A DNA stretch of 64,000 nt from Roseovarius confluentis (GTDB lineage Bacteria > Pseudomonadota > Alphaproteobacteria > Rhodobacterales > Rhodobacteraceae): NCBI RefSeq assembly GCF_002917925.1, contig NZ_PPFE01000004.1:124001-188000 (forward strand). The letters run 5' to 3'. Within the stretch, counting starts at the first letter, position 1. Every line of letters begins with the position of its first letter. Of the stretch, positions 8,421 through 17,601 are shown piece by piece. Below the pieces are notes generated by a model. It had not been told where the DNA came from and ran no database searches. It saw only the letters and a program-made list of their open reading frames with translations. Position numbers and translations under genes: made by a program.

Positions 8421-10445
8421 ATGACCAGCGTGCAAGTGACCCAGCGAATTCGCGGGGAAAAGTTGGCGTCGGCTTCGACGGAGCTCTTTGAGGTTGGTGA
8501 CCTTGAAGCTGGCCCTCTGGATCCAAAGTTTGCGCGTAGATTGAACACCATGGTGGTCCGGCGGCAGGTTGACATGGTGAGAAATGTTCCCTCCACACTC
8601 GCCGATGCGATCAACGCGAAGGGCGTGCTGAAAAAGCAAGCCGAACTTGTCGTGTTTGGGAACTGGCTGACCAAAGGTAGTCCAGGTGCGGAATCGCGCC
8701 CCGGAAAACCGGCGGATCCGAAGAAGATCCTGAAGTGCGTCGGTGCGATCCTATCTGAGATGAAGACGGCGGAACGCAAGAAGCGTCATGCACAGCCAGC
8801 GCGCGGACGAAAAACCCGGATGCGGGAAATCACAAAAAAAGACGTAGCTGAACAGTGGAAGATCTTGTTCGACGAGAAGGTCGCAGCCTCGAGTTTCGAT
8901 GCACCTCTCCGTTCCGCGAGGCACATCCTGTCAGACTACCTGCGACACCTGAAGTCTGGTTCTGAACTACACAGCGGCAAGCCGATCAAGAAATCGCCGG
9001 AGATCGAACGCGCACTGGATGCGATAACAGGCTTGCTGCCGGCGAAACAGACTATTTTTCAAGAGATTTTTGTCGAACCGGATTCGCCACGTCCTGCGAC
9101 CCTCGCGCCGTTTGAGATCGCGCTTGAGTATCAATCTGACGCGCATGCCGAGGAGTATAGGCGCTTGCCATCGGGCACCAAGCTGAACCCGCAGCTCCGA
9201 TATGTGCCGCACAAGACCGCCCCGACATCGTTGTCCGGGAACGCACGCGCGGACCGGAAAGGGACGATTACCTTGATGCCGGATGTGAACATTCGCGGCG
9301 ACTACCAAGTGAAGGCGCTGATCGACAGCCTCGCGATCCTGGCAAGCACCACAGCCGAGACAGACGAAAAAACGCTCAAGAAGCAAATCGAAAAGACGAC
9401 CGGCAAGTCGACCTTCGTTCGCGATCTGACAAAGATCAAAAACGAAAATGGTTGGGGGACGCCATTGCCGCTCCAGGATTTGAGCAAACTAACCGGGCAT
9501 CACTTCGCTGTGATGATCCAGGAGCCGACACCGGAGGTGCTGGCTGCGATTTTGAAAGCGATCAAGGTTGGGCCAGGTCTCATTGAGCCAGTGCTGTTCC
9601 ATTTGATCGAAGTCTCGGTCGATTTCTATCCCAGGAAACCGTGCACCACGGAAGAGGCCCTTCTGCGCCGCGAGCGGATGGTCGGTCTGCTACAGCGCCA
9701 CCATTGGACCAGCCCCAGTCGCAGTCTGGAGCCAGGTTCTACAACGCCGCGACATGCAGATGCGCGCCAGCTATCCGAGAAAGAAATCGAATACGGCGAG
9801 GTCGTGCCCAAGACCGCTTTCCTCTTCGCGCACGTGAAATCGTCCGGTGGATTCTACAGAAATGAAAGCGATGCGCTTGTTATCGATCCCGAGATCAGAA
9901 ACCGTATCTTGACGAAGAAACCGGGGAGCACGCTACACCTGAATTCTACGATAGCGAAGGGTGGCAAGTTCGCGCCGCACATGGTCAGTGTTCAGCACAA
10001 AATCTCAGACCGGAGAAATCTGGGTAAGAATACTTTCACCTCCTTGTCAGACGAAGAACGCCGCGCCCGGATTGAAGTCACGATCTCCGGGACAGAGACG
10101 CTGAACAAACATGGTCTGCAAACAATCGACGATCTGAGCAGCATCTCATTTAGGAAGATCACCAAGGATTTCCTGCGCTGCAGACTGCCGATGATTGAGC
10201 CGCTGCAGCACATATTCGAAGACGCAAAAGCTCAGATGAAGAACCGGGGCGTCTACGGGATAAATTTACGGCTGCGTGCCCTTGGCGAGGAAAGACGACT
10301 GGCAGCGAAACGGGACAGGGGTAAATCACCGCGCAGGAGGAACGCCGAGGAGATAGGCCTCGCAGACTGGAAGGAGATGAATGCTGTCATCGGCTACGCT
10401 CTGGACGGTTTGCAGCGACGCTGGAGCGGATTCAAGATCAAGTAG
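8421..10445 (+). CDS. Unknown 674-aa protein
   Basis: A long, clearly coding frame (674 aa) with island-type codon use. No confident family match comes to mind. It has a basic N-terminal third (ERKKRHAQPARGRKTR near 120-135), a central TLMPDVNIRG segment, a VLFHLIEVSVDFYPRK motif near 390-405 followed by LLRRERMVGLLQRHHW, and a basic C terminus. The hydrophobic-Asp-Phe pattern in VSVDFYPR is faintly reminiscent of rolling-circle or phage replication proteins, but the His-rich motif expected there is not obvious. It is convergent with the helicase operon and lies inside the same pair of 150-bp repeats. The ATG at 8421 has only a weak GGAG (8408-8411). Confidence 0.75.
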   Translation: MTSVQVTQRIRGEKLASASTELFEVGDLEAGPLDPKFARRLNTMVVRRQVDMVRNVPSTLADAINAKGVLKKQAELVVFGNWLTKGSPGAESRPGKPADPKKILKCVGAILSEMKTAERKKRHAQPARGRKTRMREITKKDVAEQWKILFDEKVAASSFDAPLRSARHILSDYLRHLKSGSELHSGKPIKKSPEIERALDAITGLLPAKQTIFQEIFVEPDSPRPATLAPFEIALEYQSDAHAEEYRRLPSGTKLNPQLRYVPHKTAPTSLSGNARADRKGTITLMPDVNIRGDYQVKALIDSLAILASTTAETDEKTLKKQIEKTTGKSTFVRDLTKIKNENGWGTPLPLQDLSKLTGHHFAVMIQEPTPEVLAAILKAIKVGPGLIEPVLFHLIEVSVDFYPRKPCTTEEALLRRERMVGLLQRHHWTSPSRSLEPGSTTPRHADARQLSEKEIEYGEVVPKTAFLFAHVKSSGGFYRNESDALVIDPEIRNRILTKKPGSTLHLNSTIAKGGKFAPHMVSVQHKISDRRNLGKNTFTSLSDEERRARIEVTISGTETLNKHGLQTIDDLSSISFRKITKDFLRCRLPMIEPLQHIFEDAKAQMKNRGVYGINLRLRALGEERRLAAKRDRGKSPRRRNAEEIGLADWKEMNAVIGYALDGLQRRWSGFKIK

Positions 10446-10956
10446 TTCCCGGCCGCGCCCGCCGATCATGACAGGTGTGGAAACCGTTGTGAGGCGCCTC
10501 CCCGCTTCTTTGTCCGGATTGTCATTCAGACTCCGATGTGCAGAGTGTGCGAACAAGAGAGAGGTGTGCGGTTGAGGAAGTATGGCTTCGTCTGCATGAG
10601 GGAGAAGAGATTGGCTGTAAGAGGTGAACCCAGTTATTAGGTCGACGCACCGTTCGTCGCGAACATAACGAATCATGAATGTTATAAGTAAGCGTTTACT
10701 GGGCTTTCAGGCCGTCGCCATTGCGCAGATCTTCATCACCTACCACGCGAATATCCGAGAAATCGGCGTCAAAAAGATCCGTTAAGAGCTAATTGAGCCG
10801 ATCGCAGTTATGTGGCCAATGCAACTTTCGGACTTGGATGTGTGTGACGAAAGACAGATGCCGCGGCGCGTCTAATTCTAGCACCGCCCATGTGCGCGAC
10901 GAAGACCGCAAGAATTCCGTCTCGCGGTCTGAGCCACGCTCTCCAAGACTTGTTCA
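10446..10956. other. Convergent intergenic region, no clear gene
   Basis: These 511 bases separate two converging genes. A 36-codon rightward frame starts at ATG 10675 and ends at 10785. The same bases read leftward give LTDLFDADFSDIRVVGDEDL with no start, which may be a remnant of a longer gene. Neither is convincing. No good terminator hairpin was found. Confidence 0.4.
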
Positions 10957-13899
10957 TCACTGGGCCGTCGTGTCCCGCGAGATCGCCGAAAGGTCGATTG
11001 CGAGTTCCCTTCCACTGGTCTCGTCGGCGTCGATGTTGCGAAGCATAGTGACAAACGCTTCGGGATCTGGCTGGCCTAGTGCGAGCCGATAATATAGCAA
11101 CTCCTCAAGCATGCGTTCCCGTCTGGCCGCCCGGTGGCTGAAGCGCCAGTCGAAGCTGATGCTGGTCGGGCGGCCATTGGCCGGAAGCCACCACCGCTCT
11201 AATCCCGTGCGGTCACCATCGACCCGTCTAGCAAGCGAAATCAGTTCGCCAAACGGGCTCACGCCTCGGTCGGCACCGAGCGATTGAACGCCGTGTTCAC
11301 GCGCTAGAGATCGGCGGACAGCGAGGCTCCCGTAGCGCGCGATCCTGCCCTCACGTTGCTCAAAGTCAACTGGATCGCTCGGGAGATCCCAGTGAACGAT
11401 CCGGCTGCACCAAAGATGGAAGTCTAGTCCCTCTTGACCGATCGACGTCGTGCAGAGCATATGCGGCCAGAAGGGCGAGTTAAACGCATGGCGCAGGATG
11501 TCGCTACGGAAGCGCTTGCCTCCCTTCTTCCCGCCGCGACTCCGCTGGCCTCCGGCGAATGGGATCACGGCCTGAACGGGCACACGGTGGTTCGTGCCGC
11601 TGTGGCGGAATTGCACGAGACCAGGCCGGTCGAGCAGACCAGCAGAAAGCTGGTCGACGATTTCCAATCCTTCGGCGTCGCCAAACCTGGAGAGGAGGCA
11701 CATCTGCTCATCCAGCACGGCCTCGAAACCGCCCTTGAGCATCGCGTCCGCGAGGGCGTCGGGATAGCGCTTCTTCTTGGACGATGACAGGACAAGCTTG
11801 GCGAAAGCCCTGTTGCCAAGATAGCGCCGCAAACTCTCCCACGAGAACGAGAATGTCCGCTGTCGATCGCGAGGCCGATCCTGCGGAACATTGTGGCGCG
11901 CGAGGCACCGCGCCAAGATCGAGCCCGGCGATGACAGTAGGTGGTCGCTTAGCGCCGTCAGCTCAGCCCGTGAGATCCGGTTGATCCTGGGCAGTTTGGA
12001 CCAGTTCTTAGCCTTCAAGCTGCTGCTGGCTTTCGCGGCCAGCGAAGACACCCTCTGATAGGTTGTCCCGTTGATCTCGTGCTCAATCCCTGCCGCGACA
12101 ATCCAGGTCGGACGCTTTTCCGTCCCGTCGAGGCGGATACGCCTCGCCTGGAGATACTTTTCGAGCTGTCGGCGGGCGTCTGCTCGGATGCTACCAATGG
12201 CCATGCCCTTGGACTTCTGCGGTTCGATCGCGAGTGGCAGGTTGGGCCACGGCATGAAGAGCCCGACCAGAGCTCCGGTCTCGCTGCCGCCGGGCCGAAG
12301 GAGCGGGACTGGCGCCTTCGCCTTTGGCTTGCGCAGTCCGCCAGACAGCTTGATCGAGAGCAACGCCGAGATGGCTGTTGGGGCGCCGCGCCACCTGCTG
12401 AACAACAACGTCTTGCCGGGAAGCGGTCGCCTGTCGGACCACGGCCCCTCTAGTCGCCACCAGGCGACAGTCGGCGGCTGCCACGGTAGTGAGAGATGTG
12501 CTGGATCCCCGACCAGTTGGTCGAGATGGCGCAGCTGAGGGTGCGCCACGTTACCCTTGCGGCTTCCGGCCTGTATCGGAGCGGGCGTGGCCGCCTGAAG
12601 GGACTTCCAAATCTTGTAACCGTGCATCGTTTGCGAAGGGTATGGGATCGAGGTCCACATAGCCGGTGCCCAGCCGGCGAATTCCGATCCTACAGTCTCC
12701 GCAAAGTGCTTAAACACGACGAGGTCCTGGGTTTCGACAGACACCTGCGGGTTATCGCGGTCAAAAAGATCTTCCTTGTGCACCAAGGCACGTTCCGTCC
12801 GAGCCATCAGGGGCCGAAGCAGCGCTTCCAACCTTTCCTTGGTTCTCAGGACTGACGCGCGGATCGTGTCCTTCGACTCGATCGTTCTCAAAGCACGGTG
12901 GTATTCACGCATCGCCTCCTCAACTTTGGCACGGTATCCTTCGTCGCCGGCCAGGAAACCAACAAGATCGATGAGCGACCGGTAGTTGTCGACCTCGTGA
13001 ATCTCCTTGCCGTCGAGGCGTCGCAGCTTATAGGGAGTCGCCGAGAGCAAAAGAACAGCCGGTCGATCATCGCCGCCGAGAAGCGCCTCTTTGAGGAGCC
13101 AGTGAATTCTCGCTCGTTCCTGCTTGAGCCCGACATTCGAAGTCTCGGCCTTTGGAACTACGAGATCCGCATATCGGTGGAATTCGTCGAGTATGACGAG
13201 GTCGGGCTTGACCGTCCTGAGGCGCAACGCCGCCAGCGCGAGGACCGACCTAAAGCGCCCGACGAACTCTAAGAGGTCGGTATCCTCGCGCTCGAGCCAT
13301 CCCAACACAGCCTTCTCGATGCTCCCAGACTGGCAGTCGAATACGTCCCGCATCGCCCGCTCGATCCCGATGGCGGTAAAACCGTTCAGGTCGGAGCGGC
13401 CTTCGGTGAATAGTGGTCGCCTTCCGCAGGCGGAGCGATCAAGGTCGAGCCGTGTCACGGCGGACAACAACTTCGGAAAACGTTCCAGCACCGCTCGGAT
13501 CAGTTCGCGCTCCGCCTTCCGGCCGGTTCGCGGGCCTGGTTTCCACCCGGGCAAGCTCGTCTCCGGGGTGAAGGTGAACACCCGGAACCCGTTCCCATCC
13601 TTTGGCAGCCAGCCCGGGACCAGCGCGAGGCGGTCCCCGCCAGGATGGTATTCCTCGGGATCGATCCCAGTTAACGAGACGAATTTTGGCCGGTTCTGGC
13701 CGGCGATCGCGAGACTCGGACAGAGATACATCACGTTTAGAAGCTTGCGTCCGGTTCGCAGTCGCTGAGCGATCGTCCGTGCTATGATGGTCTTGCCTAG
13801 CCCGACCTCGTCTGCGACGAGGAAGCGCCGCGGACCATTGGATTTTAGGACCGTGCTCGCCACGTCGACGGTGCTAATCTGGAACGGGGTCAGCTCCAT
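10957..13899 (-). CDS. SNF2-like superfamily 2 helicase (defence operon)
   Basis: The 980-aa protein starts MELTPFQISTVDVA. Walker A ADEVGLGKT is at residues 29-37, the Walker B box is DEFH at 238-241 in place of DEAH, motif III SATPYKL is near 285 and motif VI FEQREGRIARYG is near 860, so it is a full-length SNF2/DrmD-like ATPase that would translocate on DNA. The start at 13899 is preferred because its ATG shares one base with the TAA of the upstream PLD gene (TAATG); a longer frame running 89 codons into that gene is Arg/Pro-rich noise. It is the last gene of the operon DUF6361-like, PLD, helicase, a combination expected of anti-phage nuclease-helicase systems. Confidence 0.9.
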   Translation of the reverse strand: MELTPFQISTVDVASTVLKSNGPRRFLVADEVGLGKTIIARTIAQRLRTGRKLLNVMYLCPSLAIAGQNRPKFVSLTGIDPEEYHPGGDRLALVPGWLPKDGNGFRVFTFTPETSLPGWKPGPRTGRKAERELIRAVLERFPKLLSAVTRLDLDRSACGRRPLFTEGRSDLNGFTAIGIERAMRDVFDCQSGSIEKAVLGWLEREDTDLLEFVGRFRSVLALAALRLRTVKPDLVILDEFHRYADLVVPKAETSNVGLKQERARIHWLLKEALLGGDDRPAVLLLSATPYKLRRLDGKEIHEVDNYRSLIDLVGFLAGDEGYRAKVEEAMREYHRALRTIESKDTIRASVLRTKERLEALLRPLMARTERALVHKEDLFDRDNPQVSVETQDLVVFKHFAETVGSEFAGWAPAMWTSIPYPSQTMHGYKIWKSLQAATPAPIQAGSRKGNVAHPQLRHLDQLVGDPAHLSLPWQPPTVAWWRLEGPWSDRRPLPGKTLLFSRWRGAPTAISALLSIKLSGGLRKPKAKAPVPLLRPGGSETGALVGLFMPWPNLPLAIEPQKSKGMAIGSIRADARRQLEKYLQARRIRLDGTEKRPTWIVAAGIEHEINGTTYQRVSSLAAKASSSLKAKNWSKLPRINRISRAELTALSDHLLSSPGSILARCLARHNVPQDRPRDRQRTFSFSWESLRRYLGNRAFAKLVLSSSKKKRYPDALADAMLKGGFEAVLDEQMCLLSRFGDAEGLEIVDQLSAGLLDRPGLVQFRHSGTNHRVPVQAVIPFAGGQRSRGGKKGGKRFRSDILRHAFNSPFWPHMLCTTSIGQEGLDFHLWCSRIVHWDLPSDPVDFEQREGRIARYGSLAVRRSLAREHGVQSLGADRGVSPFGELISLARRVDGDRTGLERWWLPANGRPTSISFDWRFSHRAARRERMLEELLYYRLALGQPDPEAFVTMLRNIDADETSGRELAIDLSAISRDTTAQ

Positions 13900-15698
13900 T
13901 AGGCGACGTCGTGGATTGCGCTGTAGACGGCTTCGAGGAACGGGCGCACTTCGGAGAGGTCTGCGAGCGCTGCGCGCCTCTCCTCTCCTTCGGGCAGTTC
14001 CTCGAAGGTTTCGCGGAATGAGTCTAGCATCTCCATCATGCCGGCGGTGCGCCTCTCGAAGCCACGAGGATCGCGGGCCCAGGCGGACAGCATCGTTTCC
14101 AAGGTGAACATCTCTGGAACCCTGGAGGTCTTGCTCTGGTGGGGTTGCTGGAGCCGGTCGGACCAATTCTCGCCTGCCGTGACGTCGAGACCTTCGATCT
14201 GCGAGCGTAGCCAGTCCCGAAACCTGCTTGCACCAACATATCGGGTTAAGAGTGCGAGGTTACGCCGGTCATTGTCGAGACCGATGACCTGTAGCGCGAG
14301 CACCCAGCTTCTTTGAATCTTCGGATCCTTCAAGCTTGTTGCGCGGAAAGAGACGAACGAAGTCTGCTCGCTTAGCCCGACATTCCCGCGCAGAAGTTGG
14401 ACTTTCCGCATACCTGTCTCGATTGGTATCCAAGTGTCGGCGGCGAGGAACGGTGCAGCCTCGAACCGCGCGGTGGAGAGTGCGGCGTCCGCGCCCTTTC
14501 CGAGGGTAAGTGTCAGTCCGCCTGCCTCGTATTCAAGGCTGAGTTCACATTCGAGCAGGAGAGCGATCCGCTCGTCCAGATGCCGCTGACCCTCCTCCAA
14601 TTCCGCGAGTTCTTGATCCACTCGAGAAGATTCGAACTCGAAGCCAGATTGCACGAACTTGTGAAGCGATTCGGCCAGCGCTGTGTCCTCTACGTCAAGG
14701 ATGGCAACCGCCTCGGCGTTCGGACCTAGCAAACCGCGTTTCGTTAGGTTCGCGCTTCCGAGCATTATTGTTGACCGCTTTCCCCTGGTGACGGCGATCA
14801 TCTTGGCGTGGACGCCTGACGGTGGCGGCTCGATAAACTCCGCGGTCCTGTCTACGGTCTGCTGGTCTACCGATACCGTCATTTCCGGTTCGGGCGCCGA
14901 ACCTGTCCGAAAGACGATCCCGGGGTGCGGCGCAAAACCGCCAGCCGAAACATCATTCGTCAGAAGTGTAAAAGTGGGGGGACCTGCCTTTCGGAGTTCC
15001 TCCAGACCGGCTTTGTCGATGAAGGGGCTGACCGCGCTGGCCATCTCCGCTCGATCGAGCAATGGCGAAGAAATGAAAGGCGTCTCTCCACCTGGCCTGC
15101 GCCACAGCAATCGTCGAATAGAGGTGCCGGCTGGAGCGAGCCAGCGCGAAGCGCGCAGTTCTTCGATTTCAGTCGCGCTAAATTCGCCTTCGACCAACAG
15201 GCCACGCGCCAGCTCGGAGATATCGGGAACTGGACGCGCCGCCTTTTCGTGCGAGGACACAAGGAGAAGGCCAGCATCCAGATCGCGCGAGCCGGTCAGG
15301 TTCCGGCTGCCGATCCAGAAGCGCCACTGTATGGGATCGCTATCATATCGAACGAGCGCGACCTTTGGATGCCAGCTCTGGCGGCGCTCGTTGGCCGCGA
15401 TCGACTCGACCATTGTGTCGAGCAACGGCAGGATTGATCTGTGCGCTCGAGGTGCAATAATTCGACCAACCTGATGCAACACGCGGAGCCTACCGCGCAC
15501 GCTGTCGAAGGCCTTCACGAGGCCGAGAGGGGAGTTCTCGAACTCAGCTTCGGCGTCACCGCCGAGCACCAAAACGAGGCCGAGTAGCGAAACGAGATCG
15601 AGCGAGTAGGTGGCGACGACCGCGTGCGACACGGATTGCCCAGCGTCGGGGCGCAGGGCGCCAAAGACTGAGATGCGGCTACACCGGTTGAAGCTCAT
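13899..15698 (-). CDS. Phospholipase D-fold protein with two HxK motifs (defence operon)
   Basis: The 599-aa product has two PLD-type active-site halves: HPK at about 110-112 followed by GSRNLTGS near 130, and HAK at about 297-299 followed by GSANLTKRG near 314. In this superfamily paired HxK motifs form one active site that cuts phosphodiester bonds, so a nuclease role is likely. ATG at 15698 overlaps the TGA of the DUF6361-like gene as ATGA, which sets the start; 15 residues upstream in the same frame are ignored. The stop overlaps the helicase start. PLD proteins also partner helicases in DISARM (DrmC), but the other DISARM genes are absent here. Confidence 0.88.
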   Translation of the reverse strand: MSFNRCSRISVFGALRPDAGQSVSHAVVATYSLDLVSLLGLVLVLGGDAEAEFENSPLGLVKAFDSVRGRLRVLHQVGRIIAPRAHRSILPLLDTMVESIAANERRQSWHPKVALVRYDSDPIQWRFWIGSRNLTGSRDLDAGLLLVSSHEKAARPVPDISELARGLLVEGEFSATEIEELRASRWLAPAGTSIRRLLWRRPGGETPFISSPLLDRAEMASAVSPFIDKAGLEELRKAGPPTFTLLTNDVSAGGFAPHPGIVFRTGSAPEPEMTVSVDQQTVDRTAEFIEPPPSGVHAKMIAVTRGKRSTIMLGSANLTKRGLLGPNAEAVAILDVEDTALAESLHKFVQSGFEFESSRVDQELAELEEGQRHLDERIALLLECELSLEYEAGGLTLTLGKGADAALSTARFEAAPFLAADTWIPIETGMRKVQLLRGNVGLSEQTSFVSFRATSLKDPKIQRSWVLALQVIGLDNDRRNLALLTRYVGASRFRDWLRSQIEGLDVTAGENWSDRLQQPHQSKTSRVPEMFTLETMLSAWARDPRGFERRTAGMMEMLDSFRETFEELPEGEERRAALADLSEVRPFLEAVYSAIHDVA

Positions 15699-16885
15699 AT
15701 GCCCGTTCCGACCCGGATGATCATCTGCCGCACTACCGGCCACCGATAGTCGAGCGGTGTTGCGACATCTTTTTGCCAGTCCGCGCGCCGCTTAGCATTA
15801 AGAAGGTATGCCCGATCCTGCTTCAGCTCGCGCTCGCGCGTCTCAAGGGCACGCGAGATGCTGTCGAGCGATCCTCGGTTGCGAACCCATTCGAGCACCT
15901 CTTGTAGGAAGCGCTCCAGATGGGAGTCCATGCGGGTTTCCGCGCGCAGGGCGTCGAGATCGATCTTCAACGCGGCTTCACGGTGCCTAGCGGTGAGCTC
16001 AGGCAGCGCGTGGGAATGGCGCCTTGTGTTGGTTTCCAAGTCCTTGTTGCGCTTCGCTTCCACCAGTGCGGCATAGGCCGCGCGCGCGATGCACGCAATC
16101 GAGGCCGCACTTCTCGCCAGCGCGAGCAGTTTGCGCTCCTCGATAGAAGCCACGTCCAGAACATTTCTTGACCACAGAGATTTTGTGGATACGCCGGCGT
16201 CTGCCAAGCGGCTGAGCAACGGAGGCGTTCCTCCTGAACCAGCCTGCCGCCACTTTCGGCGGATGTATTCCGCCTCTATGCTAGAGAGCTTTAAATCGAG
16301 GGGGCCAGTCTTGCGCCGCCAGCCGTCTGGCGCGCGCGGCATGTCTTCGAACAGATCGATCACAGAGCTCCTGAGCGCGTCACTGTAGTCTCGCGAGATT
16401 AGCATCGGCCATGCGGCCTGCATTTGCGACTCCGTCGGGACATCTTCAGTTCCCGGGATGGAGTTTACGATCTTCCAGGAGCGTAGAGCGGTCCAGTAGA
16501 TCGTGCTCGCGCGGACAACTGGGCGCTCCCTCGCCTGATACTTTGTCCACCCATTGATACCGGAGTTCTGAAGCTTTGAAACGCCCTTCATCAGACGAAG
16601 AGAGTAACGACGCTCGATCTCGAAAAGTCGGTCCCGGTCGAAGTTGCCACCGTCGCTGATGTCTAATAGCTCTTGATAAGCCCAAGCGACGAAGAACACA
16701 TAGCGCAGTTGCTGGTGCTGAACCGAGGTTCCGGGAAAAAACCGATCGGCGAACGCAAAATGGATGGGGGCTAAGCCGAGCTCGTCGCGCGTCCCGTCCG
16801 ACGCGAGCTGTGACAGGAAGCGGTGAGCCGCGTCGCGATCGGCCTCCGAGAGCATAAACCATCCGATGGCAGGCAAACTGGTCAT
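15695..16885 (-). CDS. DUF6361-like protein (defence operon)
   Basis: This 396-aa protein matches the remembered pattern of DUF6361: an N-terminal IGWFMLSEADRDAA, then DELGLAPIHFAFADRFFPGTS, then QLRYVFFVAWAYQEL near residues 60-75. Its biochemical role is unknown. The C-terminal half is rich in Arg, Glu and Leu helices. It precedes PLD and helicase genes with ATGA overlap, giving stoichiometric co-translation. The ATG at 16885 itself overlaps the TGA of a 75-codon upstream frame. I am sure it is a gene, fairly sure of the family, and infer the defence role from the operon. Confidence 0.82.
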   Translation of the reverse strand: MTSLPAIGWFMLSEADRDAAHRFLSQLASDGTRDELGLAPIHFAFADRFFPGTSVQHQQLRYVFFVAWAYQELLDISDGGNFDRDRLFEIERRYSLRLMKGVSKLQNSGINGWTKYQARERPVVRASTIYWTALRSWKIVNSIPGTEDVPTESQMQAAWPMLISRDYSDALRSSVIDLFEDMPRAPDGWRRKTGPLDLKLSSIEAEYIRRKWRQAGSGGTPPLLSRLADAGVSTKSLWSRNVLDVASIEERKLLALARSAASIACIARAAYAALVEAKRNKDLETNTRRHSHALPELTARHREAALKIDLDALRAETRMDSHLERFLQEVLEWVRNRGSLDSISRALETRERELKQDRAYLLNAKRRADWQKDVATPLDYRWPVVRQMIIRVGTGI

Positions 16886-17109
16886 CGGATTTCTCTTGGG
16901 TGGGCTGGAGCGGGCACTTTTAGCTCGCGAACTTTCATACGAAGCTCATAGATCACATTATCGAAGCGAAATAGGTTGCCACGAGATAATACCAAAATGC
17001 TGTCCGAACCCATCCGGCCAAAGTATAAAGGACCATCCCACCCCTGCGAGCGGAAAAGTAATATTTTCAAAGGAATCGATCTATCCCTGACCTCTAGAAT
17101 AGGCCGCAC
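16882..17109 (-). CDS. Possible small protein at head of defence operon
   Basis: A 75-codon frame opens with GTG at 17109 and ends in a TGA that overlaps the ATG of the DUF6361-like gene (ATGA). That overlap style is shared by the next junction in the operon. The product includes a plausible LKILLFRSQGWDGPLYFG segment and a C-terminal VIYELRMKVRELKVP. No ribosome site is clear and the AT-rich composition differs from the operon. It could be a real fourth gene, the tail of a decayed gene, or chance. Confidence 0.35.
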   Translation of the reverse strand: MRPILEVRDRSIPLKILLFRSQGWDGPLYFGRMGSDSILVLSRGNLFRFDNVIYELRMKVRELKVPAPAHPREIR

Positions 17110-17315
17110 AGTCCATAGCGGGTCAAGTTACAGAAAGAATATCTTTGCAGATGCTTTGACCAATACCTGTGTGTCTACTTAGTAAGCGATGACCCGAGGG
17201 GAGGTAGCATTTCTTGCCGGGGAGATGACAGCGCAATTCCAGAACGTGCGCCCTAGACTCTCACAGACACGCTGGCGACATGGACCTCATCGTCCGCGAG
17301 TTTGGGAGGATTGGT

Positions 17316-17465
17316 CTCGGAGCAGTTCATGCGCCAGAATGCATCCCCACCACGTCCAGCAATTACCTCTAGGACTTCGATCATTGGTTAGGCTATCGAT
17401 GCGTCCCTATCGGAATGCAGAGCCATTCCTCACCGGCGTTCAGAAGATCCCAAAATTTGGCTTGG
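17316..17465 (+). repeat. Diverged 150-bp direct repeat, copy B
   Basis: Ungapped partner of 8171-8320 with 28 mismatches by hand count. It lies upstream of the helicase operon and downstream of the ankyrin/coiled-coil pair. On the minus strand a 43-codon frame starts at ATG 17384 and ends at 17253; its first 31 residues correspond to those of copy A. The fixed spacing without any indel suggests sequence constraint. Confidence 0.8.
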
Positions 17466-17601
17466 CTGTCTCCTGTGCCTTTCCTTCCTCCTCGATAGTC
17501 GCGCGCGCGCTTTGATGCCTCTGTTACTTCGGACTTGGTCCACTCATTTATTTTGCAGCGTCTCAATGGCGGACAAACTCGACGGGGGCAATGCAGGGCA
17601 C

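Noticed and set aside
10957..16885. Calling the helicase/PLD operon DISARM
   Set aside because: Only a PLD protein and an SNF2-like helicase are shared. drmA, drmB and a DISARM methylase are not in the operon, and the third gene is DUF6361-like.
17189..17515. 108-codon rightward frame over repeat B
   Set aside because: Its similarity to the frame over repeat A follows from the DNA repeat; the part outside the repeat is unrelated and no ribosome site is seen.
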